Of a stretch of DNA of 64,000 nucleotides, positions 31,098 to 43,083 are shown piece by piece. A model generated the notes under the pieces. It did no database searches and was not told the DNA's origin. It saw nothing but the letters and a program-made list of their open reading frames with translations. Where the stretch lies: contig JAEEPZ010000004.1 of assembly GCA_016285055.1 (NCBI GenBank), positions 1-64,000 of the forward strand, read 5' to 3'. The stretch comes from Prevotella sp. (lineage in GTDB: Bacteria; Bacteroidota; Bacteroidia; Bacteroidales; Bacteroidaceae). Positions within the stretch are counted from its first letter, which is position 1; each line of letters opens with the position of its first letter. Made by a program: the position numbers and the translations under genes.

Positions 31098-34000
31098 CTA
31101 TTTTGTAACTTTGCGAGCAGTATTGCCCTGAACAACAATATAGTTGCCGTGCTTGAGCTGCCTGATGACATCGGCGTAGGGCTGGCGGGTGAAGAGTCGG
31201 ACTCCGTCGGTGGTATAGACATCGACGAAAGCATCGGCGGCGATGGCATCGTCGATACCCGTACCAACGGCCGTGACGCGCAGCTTGCCGTCGGTGAGCA
31301 GCGTAGAGGCGTCGAGCACATAGTCGGTGCCATCCGATTGCACTTCAACGGTGAAGTCGCCGGAGTGCTTGCCGCTGACCTTGTAGACGGTGATCTCGTC
31401 GCCCACCTTCAGCTGGCGCGTGGCCGGTATGCGGACGACGATGACATCGCCCGTATGGCGCAGGTTGCCTTTCACGGTGAGGCAGGTGTTGCCCGATGTG
31501 GCCTTCAATTCGCAGAGCGTCGTGGCACCCTTCTGCAGAGTGAGGTCCTGTACGCTGGCCGTGCCGGTGATGGTGCCGCCGTTGGCCACGGTGACAAGAC
31601 CGGTGGTGATGGGCGTTGACGAGACATTGCTCAGCTCCAGTGTGCCGCCATTGACATTGAAGGGCGCCGTGCTGCCCACGGTCTTCAGGGTCAGTCGACC
31701 TGTGCCCACCTTCGTCAGACGTGTACCCTTGATGAGACCGCTGAACTGGCTGTCCTCATTCAGATAACCCACCTGATAGGTGGTCTGGCCCTCCAAGACG
31801 CCGTCGGTAGCCGTGCCTGAGAGGGTGCCTATCTTCAGCGTTGCCGACTGCTGCGTGCCGTTGCCGCTGCCATAGTGGGCGATGTTGGTGGCGGCATCCA
31901 CTTTCATCCGTGCCTTGCTCATGTCTGTCACATTCGACATCAGGCGGAACTGACTGCCCTTGGCCGTCAGCGTGCCCTCGTACTGCGAGAAGTTCAGACC
32001 CACGTCGCAGCGCACATACTTGGTCTCGACGGTGAGGTTGCCCTTGCCCTTGACAGAGCCGTTGAGCTTGCCGCGTGAAGAGCCGACAATCTTGTTCGTC
32101 GTTCCCTCTTGCACAGTGACGACATGATTGAACGTGGGCACGGTGGAGGTGCTGTTGACATCTATCTGGTGCACTTCACCGCCAGCCAGGAGCATGGGCG
32201 AGCCGCTCTTGCCAAAGGTGGCGTTCCAGGCGCCCTGAGCCACGATGCCTTTCTTCACGATGAGGCCAGCAAAGCTGTTGGCGCCGCCATAGGTGAAGTT
32301 CAGCTGTCCGGCGCCGTCCTTGACGAGGTAGCCAGTGCCGCTGACCTGTCCCTTCAGCGACAGAGCGCTGTTGCTCTGCGTGATGCGTATGATGGCGGTG
32401 TCGGTTAGGGTGATTTGTCGGTCGGTGCCCATGTTGTCCTTCGAGAGGACGAGCGTGCCGCCGTTCAGTTGCAGGTTGCCCTTGGCAGCGGTGGTGGCCC
32501 CGAGGGCGCTCTTCTGTCCGCCGTCGTAGAAGTTGGGTACGGTGAGTGTGCCGCCGTTGACGATGGTGCGACCGGTGTAGTCGCTGTATTTCATGTTCAG
32601 CGTGACGTTGGCGTGCTCGTTCACCGTGACGCCGCCTTCGCCGCTGAGGCCGCCCTCGCCGTTGAGGGTGAAGGTGCCGCTGTCGAAGATGACGCCGTTG
32701 GTGACCATCATCTCAGGCACATTGATGGTTGTCTGCGCTGCCTGAGCGTTGAAGACGACAGCATCGCCGGAGACGAAGGCGGTGGGGGAGGAGGCGGTGC
32801 CTCCGCTAATGCTGAAGTTCTGCGTCTTGTAATCCCAGATGTTGCTCAGGGCGCCTGTCCAGACAACGCCTTCGGCAGGCTCACGGTTCTCGTGAACGAT
32901 GAGCAGCAGACGGTTGTCTCTCACTTCCAGGTCATAGTTGATGCCCTCCAGTCCGCGAGTCTTCAGCTTCGTTACATCGCAGGTGAGCGTACCCGTGCAG
33001 CGTGCGATGTCATACTCGGCAAACTCTTTTGAACCGAGGTTGACGGTGATGTAGTTGGTGCCTTTGAAAGTCAGGTCGCCCTCCACCAACAAGTAGCCGC
33101 TGAGGGGATTGCCCACTTGCGGCATGACAGCGTCGACCTCTAAATAAACGTTTCCGGGAATCACCATGCTCTTCTTGCTTGTGATGATATTGCCGCCGGG
33201 CATCAGCCGACAACCCTCGTAGTTGAGCGCGCCCTCGAAAGTTATCGTGTCTTGCAGCGTGGCTTTGCCGGTCAGTGTGCCGCGAGCCCGCAGCTCCACA
33301 GGTCCGCTGATGGTGCCGTTGACGCAGAGCGTACCCTCACTGATAAGGTTCAGACCCGTATGTCCTAAACGGCAGTCAAATGTAGCAGCTCCCTGCATGG
33401 ACTTGATAAGCTGACCGCTGCCAGCAGTTCCTTCGCCGGTAAAAGTGTAGTCATGGCCGCGGGGATTCATCAAGTAAAGCATGGTCGGCTCATGGCTCAC
33501 GGTAATGGGGGCATGGTTGTCGCCCTGAAGGTCGAACATCACGCTCTTTCCTGTTGCCATCTGGTTGCGCACATCGGCTTCGAATACGGGCGGCAGCGGA
33601 GGCATGGGCATGTCGCCGCCGAGGTAGAATCCGGTGTTGGGGTGCTGATAGTAGCCGCGCGTGGTGCAGTCGCCGCGATAGTGCGGGTCCTGCTGCAGGC
33701 AGTAGATGCTGTAGCTGGTGGGCATGTTGGTGGTGTAGCCCACGATGCCGGTGCTGCCCTCGTCGTTCTGCTTGGCCAGGATGACCTCCTCGCGCCAGTC
33801 ACCCATGATGTCGCCCATGAAGGCCGGGCGTGTGCCGGTGGCGGCATGGGTGGCCCAGGTGCTCTCCTGCGAAAACTCCACAAGGCGTGCCTTGTTCAGC
33901 ACCTGTGTCACCATGAGGTTGGTACCCCAGCCGCTGCCGCCGGGCGACGACAGCTCCTCGCGCTGCAGGTCGCTGTTCCACCACACACCCTCGAACATGG

Positions 34001-35612
34001 TGGTGATGCCGCAGCCCGAGCGGGTGTAGCTGGTCTTCTCGCCCTTGCAGTCGTAGATGTAGTCGTCGGTGAAGCTGTACAGCTCGTAGCCCTTGCGCGA
34101 GGCGTCGACGTCCATGCAGGCACCGCGGCCCACGTCGTAGACTGAGGGCAGATACCACTCCTTGATGCGCTCGGCGGTGCGGGCGTCGTAGATAAGCTGT
34201 CCCAAGAGGGCGCTCTGCTGGATGGCATAGACCTCAAGGCCGGGGCGGTCGGGGTCGATGTCGGAGAGGATGAAGCGGTCGCCGTGGCCGATGCCGGGCG
34301 ATGAGAAGAAACCGTTTTTCGGGTTGACGCTGTAGCCGCCCTGTATCATCTCGTCGGTGCCGTCGCCATCGACGTCGGCCACGCGCAGCTGGTGGAACTC
34401 GGCGGGCCAGGGACTCTTGTTGTTACGGCTCCAGGTGCGGTCGTGGTGCCAGTTGGTGGCGGTGCTTACGCCTGAGTTCCAGTCGTACTCCCAGGAGAAG
34501 ACATAGTTGTGGTGTGTCTTGTTGTTGTCGCGGTCGAGGCACTCCATGACCAGCGAGGGATGGATGCCGTCAAGGTAGCAGATGGCGAAGTGTCCGTCCA
34601 TGGCGGCATAGCCGAAGCTCATGTACTTGGCACGAGTGTTGCGCCCCCAGGTGTCGCTGCCGTCGGTCACCTCGTTGTATTTCAGCTCCGAGCAGGCTAT
34701 TTCGGCGCCTGTCTCGCCGTCGATGACGCTGACATAGAACGGCGGCACGCGGGTGCTGTGGGTGCGGTAGTCCACGATGCCGTCGCCGTCCACATCGGCC
34801 ACGTCGCTGCTCATGGCATACTTGCCCCAGGTGTTGTTCGTTTTGTCCCAGAAGCGGGTGCCGTCGCTCGACTTGATCATCACCTCGCAACGTCCGTCGC
34901 AGTTGATGTCCCATGCCACGACCATGTCGTTCTGTCCGGCACAGATGTTCACGTTGGGGCCCATGTCGACGGTCCAGAGCAGCTCGCCGCTGAAGCGGTA
35001 GGCCTGAATCTTGTGCGTGGTGGTGGCGGTGTTGTCACCCATGTTCTCGGCATCGTCGCTGATGGCGCCGGCGAAGAGACGGTCTACAACCACGGCATCA
35101 TACTCGCCGTCGCCGTCCAGGTCCATGGGCCATACGTACTTCGTGCGGTAGTCGTTGCGCTTCAGCACGTTGTTGTCGAAGTCGATGTTGAGCCACACGT
35201 TGGGATAGGCCTGTGTCTTATAGAGGAAAGGCTTGCTCATAGGCCCTTCCACACCGTCGGGGCTGATGGCGGTCACGGCATACTCGGTGTTGTTAGTCAG
35301 CGACGAGGGCTTGTAGCACGTCACCTTCAGCGGCGTGGTGTTCATCTTCGTGAAGTCCGCAGCTCCGGCGGTGCGCTTGTAGACATTATATGTAGTGCCT
35401 TCCGGCTCCTGTGCCAGTTTGCGCCAGGAGATAAGGTTGCCCGTGCCGCCTGTGGAGGTGACGTTGCGGATGGTGCTGCCCGAGCGGTTGACGGCCACAA
35501 CGCCGCGCCCCAATGGCTGCTGCAGGCGCTGTGCCCAGACAGGGAGCGCTAATACTATTAATAATAATGTGATTTTGATTTGTCGCATAGCAGTTCGTTT
35601 TTTCTTCGTCAT
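31098..35612 (-). CDS. PL11-like rhamnogalacturonan lyase with autotransporter-type beta-strand repeats
   Basis: The product is 1504 residues from ATG 35612, or 1496 from ATG 35588 (MRQIKITLLLIVLALPVWAQ), which gives the neater signal peptide. Residues 25-650 resemble family 11 rhamnogalacturonan lyases: LGRGVVAVNRSGSTIRNVTS, a fibronectin-like segment, and a beta-propeller with calcium-binding DLDGDGEYD, DVDGDGIVD and DVDGDGTDEM. From about 860 on there are Gly/Thr-rich beta-helix repeats of the autotransporter-associated type (TIVNGGTLTV, LQLNGGTLVLSKDN, LKGQVSGTGYLVKDGAGQL). The C-terminus (VYTTDGVRLF...LKHGNYIVVQG) resembles a sorting tag. It probably cleaves a rhamnogalacturonan backbone at the cell surface. 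It follows the esterase gene by 25 bases. Confidence 0.85.
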   Translation of the reverse strand: MTKKKRTAMRQIKITLLLIVLALPVWAQRLQQPLGRGVVAVNRSGSTIRNVTSTGGTGNLISWRKLAQEPEGTTYNVYKRTAGAADFTKMNTTPLKVTCYKPSSLTNNTEYAVTAISPDGVEGPMSKPFLYKTQAYPNVWLNIDFDNNVLKRNDYRTKYVWPMDLDGDGEYDAVVVDRLFAGAISDDAENMGDNTATTTHKIQAYRFSGELLWTVDMGPNVNICAGQNDMVVAWDINCDGRCEVMIKSSDGTRFWDKTNNTWGKYAMSSDVADVDGDGIVDYRTHSTRVPPFYVSVIDGETGAEIACSELKYNEVTDGSDTWGRNTRAKYMSFGYAAMDGHFAICYLDGIHPSLVMECLDRDNNKTHHNYVFSWEYDWNSGVSTATNWHHDRTWSRNNKSPWPAEFHQLRVADVDGDGTDEMIQGGYSVNPKNGFFSSPGIGHGDRFILSDIDPDRPGLEVYAIQQSALLGQLIYDARTAERIKEWYLPSVYDVGRGACMDVDASRKGYELYSFTDDYIYDCKGEKTSYTRSGCGITTMFEGVWWNSDLQREELSSPGGSGWGTNLMVTQVLNKARLVEFSQESTWATHAATGTRPAFMGDIMGDWREEVILAKQNDEGSTGIVGYTTNMPTSYSIYCLQQDPHYRGDCTTRGYYQHPNTGFYLGGDMPMPPLPPVFEADVRNQMATGKSVMFDLQGDNHAPITVSHEPTMLYLMNPRGHDYTFTGEGTAGSGQLIKSMQGAATFDCRLGHTGLNLISEGTLCVNGTISGPVELRARGTLTGKATLQDTITFEGALNYEGCRLMPGGNIITSKKSMVIPGNVYLEVDAVMPQVGNPLSGYLLVEGDLTFKGTNYITVNLGSKEFAEYDIARCTGTLTCDVTKLKTRGLEGINYDLEVRDNRLLLIVHENREPAEGVVWTGALSNIWDYKTQNFSISGGTASSPTAFVSGDAVVFNAQAAQTTINVPEMMVTNGVIFDSGTFTLNGEGGLSGEGGVTVNEHANVTLNMKYSDYTGRTIVNGGTLTVPNFYDGGQKSALGATTAAKGNLQLNGGTLVLSKDNMGTDRQITLTDTAIIRITQSNSALSLKGQVSGTGYLVKDGAGQLNFTYGGANSFAGLIVKKGIVAQGAWNATFGKSGSPMLLAGGEVHQIDVNSTSTVPTFNHVVTVQEGTTNKIVGSSRGKLNGSVKGKGNLTVETKYVRCDVGLNFSQYEGTLTAKGSQFRLMSNVTDMSKARMKVDAATNIAHYGSGNGTQQSATLKIGTLSGTATDGVLEGQTTYQVGYLNEDSQFSGLIKGTRLTKVGTGRLTLKTVGSTAPFNVNGGTLELSNVSSTPITTGLVTVANGGTITGTASVQDLTLQKGATTLCELKATSGNTCLTVKGNLRHTGDVIVVRIPATRQLKVGDEITVYKVSGKHSGDFTVEVQSDGTDYVLDASTLLTDGKLRVTAVGTGIDDAIAADAFVDVYTTDGVRLFTRQPYADVIRQLKHGNYIVVQGNTARKVTK

Positions 35613-35637
35613 ATTGTCTTTTCGTGATGGTGGCAGA

Positions 35638-37029
35638 CTATTCGGGCTTGATAGCTTCGCAGACAGCCTTTGCCATAGCGCCTGCGCCTGAAGCATTCGG
35701 ATGAATCATGTCGGAGGTCATCTGCTTCTCGTCGGTAATGACACTGTGCAGGTCGATGACCGACAAGCGGTTCTTTTTGGCTATCTTCTCAATGGAGGGG
35801 ATGACGCCATTGACGATGACGCTATCGGTGATGCCCCACTTGTCGCGGAAGGCACGGATGGGAGTGCAGAGGACGATGGCAGGCTTCGAGGGCAGGCTCT
35901 TCAGCGTGTCGATCATGGCCTGATAGTCCTGCTCGTACTGCTGCTGGTTCCACTGAAAGTCTTTCGAGTCGTTGGTACCCAGCTTGATGACCACGATATT
36001 GGGAAGAAAAGCCTTGGCGTCGCGCCAGGCCTGCTCTTGCATGTAGGGGTGGTCGCTGGTGGCCATCATGCAGCGGGCACCCACGCCGTAGTTCTTCACC
36101 ACATAGCCATCGCCCAAGAGACGCTGCAGCTGGGCAGGATAGCCGTTGCGCTCCTGCATGTCGATGCCTGAGCCGTGGGTGATGCTGTTGCCGATGCAGG
36201 CCACGCGCACGGCGTCGGCAGGATGCTGGGGCAGCGACTGCAGCCAGGCCTTCAGGTCGGCGAGCATCTGGTCATGGTAGGGCCAAGTGCTGCGGAAGCC
36301 GAAGCCGTGGCCGCCGGAGGGATAGACATGGAGTGAGCAGAGGTTGCCCTTCTTGCGCATCTCGCTGTAGTAAGCTATGCCGTTGGTGACAGGAGGCACC
36401 ACACCGTCGTCGTGGGCAGTGATGATGATGGCAGGCGGCGTGAGGTGGCTCACCACAGCGTTCTGGTTCGACCATTCCTTCACCAGCTTTTCGTCCTTCG
36501 CTCCCTCTTCGCCGAGGAAGTTCACGCACGAGCCTTTATGCGTCACGCGTTGGTCCATCGAGATGACCGGATAGAACAGGATGCTGAAGTCAGGGCGGCA
36601 GTCGAACTCACTGTGCGTGGAGACGCTGCTGGCCAGGTGGCCACCGGCCGACGAGCCCATGATGCCCACGCTCAGAGGATTGATGTGCCACACCGAGGCT
36701 GAGTCGCGCACAGTGCGGATGGCCTGCTGTGCATCGCCGAGGGGGATGGTGCGGTCGCCATGGGGCATGCGGTAGGTGAGGACGAAGCAGGCGATGCCTT
36801 GCTCGTTGAACCACGGTGCCCAGTCATGGCCCTCATGCTGCATGGCCAAATGTGAATAGCCGCCGCCGGGCAGCACCAAGACGGCGCGGCCGCTGGGCTG
36901 ATCGGGAAGATAGGCGTCCATCTTAGATTCCCCGTCAGGACTGATGTTTACGGTAAAGTGCTTTGACGTTTGAGCACACAAGTTCAGTGCTATCAACGTC
37001 AGTGTCATCAATGTCAAAATCTTTTTCAT
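35638..37029 (-). CDS. Secreted double esterase: alpha/beta-hydrolase plus SGNH/GDSL domain
   Basis: The protein has 463 residues with a signal peptide (to about 19, LCAQ). Residues 20-265 are an alpha/beta-hydrolase of the acetyl-xylan-esterase/BD-FAE type: LVLPGGGYSHLA oxyanion region, GIMGSSAGGH with nucleophile Ser near 126, and GGHGFGF with the catalytic His. Residues 272-463 are an SGNH hydrolase: IGNSITHGSG (Ser near 279), KLGTNDSKDF and DMIHPNASGA (Asp-His). Two ester-cleaving domains in one chain suit deacetylation of an acetylated pectin or hemicellulose, which fits the lyase gene just downstream. It is the first gene of the operon, with a clear promoter at 37055-37085. Confidence 0.92.
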   Translation of the reverse strand: MKKILTLMTLTLIALNLCAQTSKHFTVNISPDGESKMDAYLPDQPSGRAVLVLPGGGYSHLAMQHEGHDWAPWFNEQGIACFVLTYRMPHGDRTIPLGDAQQAIRTVRDSASVWHINPLSVGIMGSSAGGHLASSVSTHSEFDCRPDFSILFYPVISMDQRVTHKGSCVNFLGEEGAKDEKLVKEWSNQNAVVSHLTPPAIIITAHDDGVVPPVTNGIAYYSEMRKKGNLCSLHVYPSGGHGFGFRSTWPYHDQMLADLKAWLQSLPQHPADAVRVACIGNSITHGSGIDMQERNGYPAQLQRLLGDGYVVKNYGVGARCMMATSDHPYMQEQAWRDAKAFLPNIVVIKLGTNDSKDFQWNQQQYEQDYQAMIDTLKSLPSKPAIVLCTPIRAFRDKWGITDSVIVNGVIPSIEKIAKKNRLSVIDLHSVITDEKQMTSDMIHPNASGAGAMAKAVCEAIKPE

Positions 37030-37054
37030 GGTTGTAGAATTAGTTTTTCAGGTG

Positions 37055-37085
37055 CAAAGTTACGAAAAGTCGAGAGAAATGCAAA
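37055..37085 (-). promoter_or_regulatory. Promoter of the esterase-lyase-trpF operon
   Basis: Minus strand TTTG (37085-37082), 19-base spacer, TAACTTTG (37062-37055). The start codon at 37029 gives a leader of about 20 bases. Confidence 0.8.
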
Positions 37086-37161
37086 AGGAAAACTTGTTTT
37101 TCTTTTCATTTCCGAGTAACGAATTTTGCAGGGCCCAAAATGAAGTCCCGAATAACAAATA

Positions 37162-37181
37162 GCCCTCGGCAAGCCGAGGGC
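37162..37181. repeat. Hairpin at the left flank of the IS110 element
   Basis: GCCCTCGGC and GCCGAGGGC form a 9-bp perfect stem around AA. It may be a terminator remnant or the palindromic target near which the element inserted. Confidence 0.6.
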
Positions 37182-37182
37182 C

Positions 37183-37213
37183 TTGGGAATTAGAGGAATA
37201 GTTACTATCTTTG
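37183..37213 (+). promoter_or_regulatory. Promoter driving the IS110 leader and transposase
   Basis: TTG at 37183-37185, a 20-base spacer and TATCTTTG at 37206-37213. Transcription would start near 37220, about 155 bases before the ATG. Confidence 0.6.
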
Positions 37214-37219
37214 CAACAT

Positions 37220-37374
37220 CAAGCAAGTAAATCATCTACGCTCTGGGCTGACACCCCAATTCCGAGTATGATTCTGTTGTCTGTAGAATGAAGATTGGCC
37301 GCTAGATGCCGTATGGAAGAGTACCCACATTCCCATAGACACAGGCTTGTTTTTAACCTCTAAATCCATTTCAC
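37220..37374 (+). ncRNA. Candidate bridge (guide) RNA of the IS110 element
   Basis: IS110-type elements are known to encode a structured bridge RNA in the non-coding part next to the transposase. The leader here has the right place and size, follows a promoter box, and can form small stem-loops: TGGG/CCCA around 37248, ATTCT/AGAAT around 37271-37289, and TATGG/CCATA with a 16-base loop around 37312-37337. No guide loops could be assigned, so this is inference. Confidence 0.35.
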
Positions 37375-38733
37375 ATGGCAAAGAAAGCAAAAAAAATCAA
37401 GACAGAGAAAGGTTTGCGCCTAAAAATTGTTAATCCGGATTCCGCCGGCATAGACATTGCCGACAAGGAGATTCAAGTGTGTGTTCCGGAAGACCGTGAC
37501 GGGGAGAACAACCGCCGGTTTGGGAGTTTCACTCGTGACCTGCATGAGATTTGTTCCTGGCTTCATGCCTGCCGCATACGCACGGTAGCAATGGAGGCGA
37601 CAGGAATCTACTGGCTAAATCTGTATCTCATGCTCAGGGATGCCGGGATTGATGTAATCCTAGCCAATCCTCTCCAGGTAAAGAATCTTATGGACGAGAA
37701 AACGGATGAGGCCGATGCGGAATGGCTAATGCTCATGCACAGCTATGGAATGGTCAAGCCAAGTTTCCAACCGGAGAACATCACCAGGAAGATACGTAAC
37801 CTCACACGCCATCGCTCAAACCTGCTCGAATCCGCATCTGTAGAAATCCTGCATATGCAGAAAGCCATGGAAATGATGAACATAAAACTCTCAACCGTCA
37901 TCTCTGATGTCACGGGAAAGTCCGGCCAGGCTATCATCCGTGCCATCGTTGCGGGAAACCATGACCCGGTATCCCTGTCACAACTGGCCGACGGCAGGTG
38001 CAAAGCCTCCAAGGAAACCATTGCCATGTCCCTTGAGGGAACATGGGAAGATGACGTACTGTTCATGCTTGAACAGAGCCTGAAGGCTTATGATTTCTAT
38101 CAGGAACAGGTGGGGGATTGCAATAACAAGATAGAATCGCTTCTGATGGAATATGCTGCAGCCATCGACACCAAAGGCACAGAATTCGTCCGGACCAAGA
38201 AAAGCGCAGCCCATAAGAATGTGCTCACTTTCGACATGGAAAAGTATGCCTTTGACATATGGGGAGTCAACGTGAGGGCTATTCCCGGCATGAACGTAGG
38301 CTCAATGCTACAGCTTGTCGGTGAACTGGGACATGACTTCGTAGACAAATTCGATACATGCAGGAAGTTCTGCAAATGGTGTAATATCGTCCCAAACAAC
38401 AAAATATCGGGAGGAAAACTTCTCTCAAGCCATCTGCCAAAGAGAAAGAACCCTGTGGGGCAGATTTTCAGAATGTGCGCTAATGCAGTCAAAGACGAGA
38501 AAACAGAAATGGGAAATTACTTCAGACGTTTGAAGTCAAGAAGCGGCTCTGCACAAGCCATAGTCGCAACAGCACACAAAATTGCAAGAATCTTCTATAC
38601 TATGATAAAGAACAGGCAAGAGTACAATGCAAAATTAGTCGGCAGCGACGAGAAGGAACTATTAATCAGAAAAATAGAACGGGCAAAAAAGGCACTGTTT
38701 AAACTTGACCAAAGACTTGCAGAAGCCTCCTAA
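37375..38733 (+). CDS. IS110-family transposase (DEDD type)
   Basis: The protein has 452 residues. The N-terminal RuvC-like DEDD domain shows SAGIDIADKEIQVCVP (first Asp), VAMEATGIYWLNLYLML (Glu) and NPLQVKNLMDEKTDEADAEW (Asp pair). The C-terminal Transposase_20 domain shows VRAIPGMNVGSMLQLVGELG and FCKWCNIVPNNKISGGKLLS with the Ser used by this family. It is full length with no frameshift, so it is probably active. It lies between the glycan-degradation block and nifJ, and has lower GC and different codon use from its neighbours, consistent with recent arrival. Confidence 0.95.
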   Translation: MAKKAKKIKTEKGLRLKIVNPDSAGIDIADKEIQVCVPEDRDGENNRRFGSFTRDLHEICSWLHACRIRTVAMEATGIYWLNLYLMLRDAGIDVILANPLQVKNLMDEKTDEADAEWLMLMHSYGMVKPSFQPENITRKIRNLTRHRSNLLESASVEILHMQKAMEMMNIKLSTVISDVTGKSGQAIIRAIVAGNHDPVSLSQLADGRCKASKETIAMSLEGTWEDDVLFMLEQSLKAYDFYQEQVGDCNNKIESLLMEYAAAIDTKGTEFVRTKKSAAHKNVLTFDMEKYAFDIWGVNVRAIPGMNVGSMLQLVGELGHDFVDKFDTCRKFCKWCNIVPNNKISGGKLLSSHLPKRKNPVGQIFRMCANAVKDEKTEMGNYFRRLKSRSGSAQAIVATAHKIARIFYTMIKNRQEYNAKLVGSDEKELLIRKIERAKKALFKLDQRLAEAS

Positions 38734-38772
38734 ACAAATTTGTTATATGGAAGACAGGGTATCTTCGGCAAA

Positions 38773-38810
38773 GCCCGCCCATTGGTCGGGTGGTGCACGT
38801 ATTCGTGCAC
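38773..38810 (-). repeat. Single copy of the palindrome-bearing repeat
   Basis: On the minus strand GTGCACGAATACGTGCAC, then CAC, CGACC and GGGCGGGC, matching about 33 of 38 positions of the 48-base repeat at 19933-20028. It abuts the right flank of the IS110 element. Confidence 0.75.
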
Positions 38811-38895
38811 ATCTGGCCCCTGAAAGCTGATGAAACAATTGCCGGATGGAGCCGCTTATTTAGACGAAACAAAAAAAATGACGGAAGTTTGCATT

Positions 38896-38942
38896 ATTTT
38901 GCAATCTCTGCTTTGCAATACGGGATTTTATTTGTAACTTTG
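38896..38942 (+). promoter_or_regulatory. Promoter with the shared 24-base element
   Basis: ATTTTGCAATCTCTGC plus TTTGCAAT (38896-38919) includes the TTTG -33 box (38912-38915). After 15 bases comes TAACTTTG (38935-38942). Element and spacing are identical to the ATPase promoter at 10937-10983. Confidence 0.85.
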
Positions 38943-38992
38943 CACGCGTTTTAAAACAAATCATCATTTCTGGGTATTTTTTCAATTACTAA

Positions 38993-39247
38993 ATGAAGCG
39001 AACAAAGATTGAACAACTGTTGGTTATCATCGCTTGGATGTGGTTGATAGGCGGCATTCTCTTTACGTTTCTCGTAAGCAAGGGAATATGGGAGTCGAGT
39101 CAGGATATGGCGTTCCCACAAGCTGTTCTGACCTTTATAGGTGGCGTGGGCGCTTCTGTTGTCGGCTGGGCGGTGCTTATGCAAATCATCAGCCTTTCCG
39201 ACAGAATAAGTAAAATAGAGACTGAGTTGAAGGAATTCAAAAAATAA
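38993..39247 (+). CDS. Small two-helix membrane protein of unknown function
   Basis: The protein has 84 residues with two predicted membrane helices (IEQLLVIIAWMWLIGGILFT and AVLTFIGGVGASVVGWAVLM) and a charged C-terminal helix (DRISKIETELKEFKK) that could form a coiled coil. I do not recognise the family. It has its own strong promoter at 38896-38942, about 50 bases of leader, and lies 34 bases upstream of nifJ on the same strand, so the two may be co-transcribed. Confidence 0.7.
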   Translation: MKRTKIEQLLVIIAWMWLIGGILFTFLVSKGIWESSQDMAFPQAVLTFIGGVGASVVGWAVLMQIISLSDRISKIETELKEFKK

Positions 39248-39281
39248 CATTATTCACTTAATACATTTTTTATTTAAACAA

Positions 39282-42977
<3,696 letters not shown>

Positions 42978-42999
42978 ATATAATCTATCCCTTTTATTT

Positions 43000-43029
43000 G
43001 GGGGCGGAGCGGATAGCCGCTTCGCCCCC
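43000..43029 (+). terminator. nifJ terminator
   Basis: GGGGGCGGAGCGG (43000-43012), a 4-base loop and CCGCTTCGCCCCC (43017-43029) form a 13-bp stem with one G-U pair, followed by ACTTTTC. Confidence 0.75.
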
Positions 43030-43083
43030 ACTTTTCAACTAATTGTGAATCATTGCACCGTAGGATTGCATAACGGAACCAAT

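Larger units (their letters stand above)
37030..37374. other. Gene-free region left of the IS110 transposase
   Basis: It contains the esterase promoter (37055-37085), a perfect hairpin GCCCTCGGC-AA-GCCGAGGGC (37162-37181), a plus-strand promoter (37183-37213) and about 155 bases of leader before the transposase ATG. No coding frame is supported. Confidence 0.7.
37183..38770 (+). mobile_element. IS110-family insertion sequence (ends not resolved)
   Basis: One transposase gene with a non-coding left part of about 155-190 bases and a short right part. IS110 elements lack obvious terminal inverted repeats and target-site duplications, so the ends cannot be fixed from one copy. The limits given run from the internal promoter to the start of the palindromic repeat at 38773. 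Confidence 0.55.

Noticed and set aside
31101..31112. Plus-strand TAACTTTG near 31105 as a promoter
   Set aside because: It is the reverse complement of the last codons of the lyase gene and no plus-strand gene follows.
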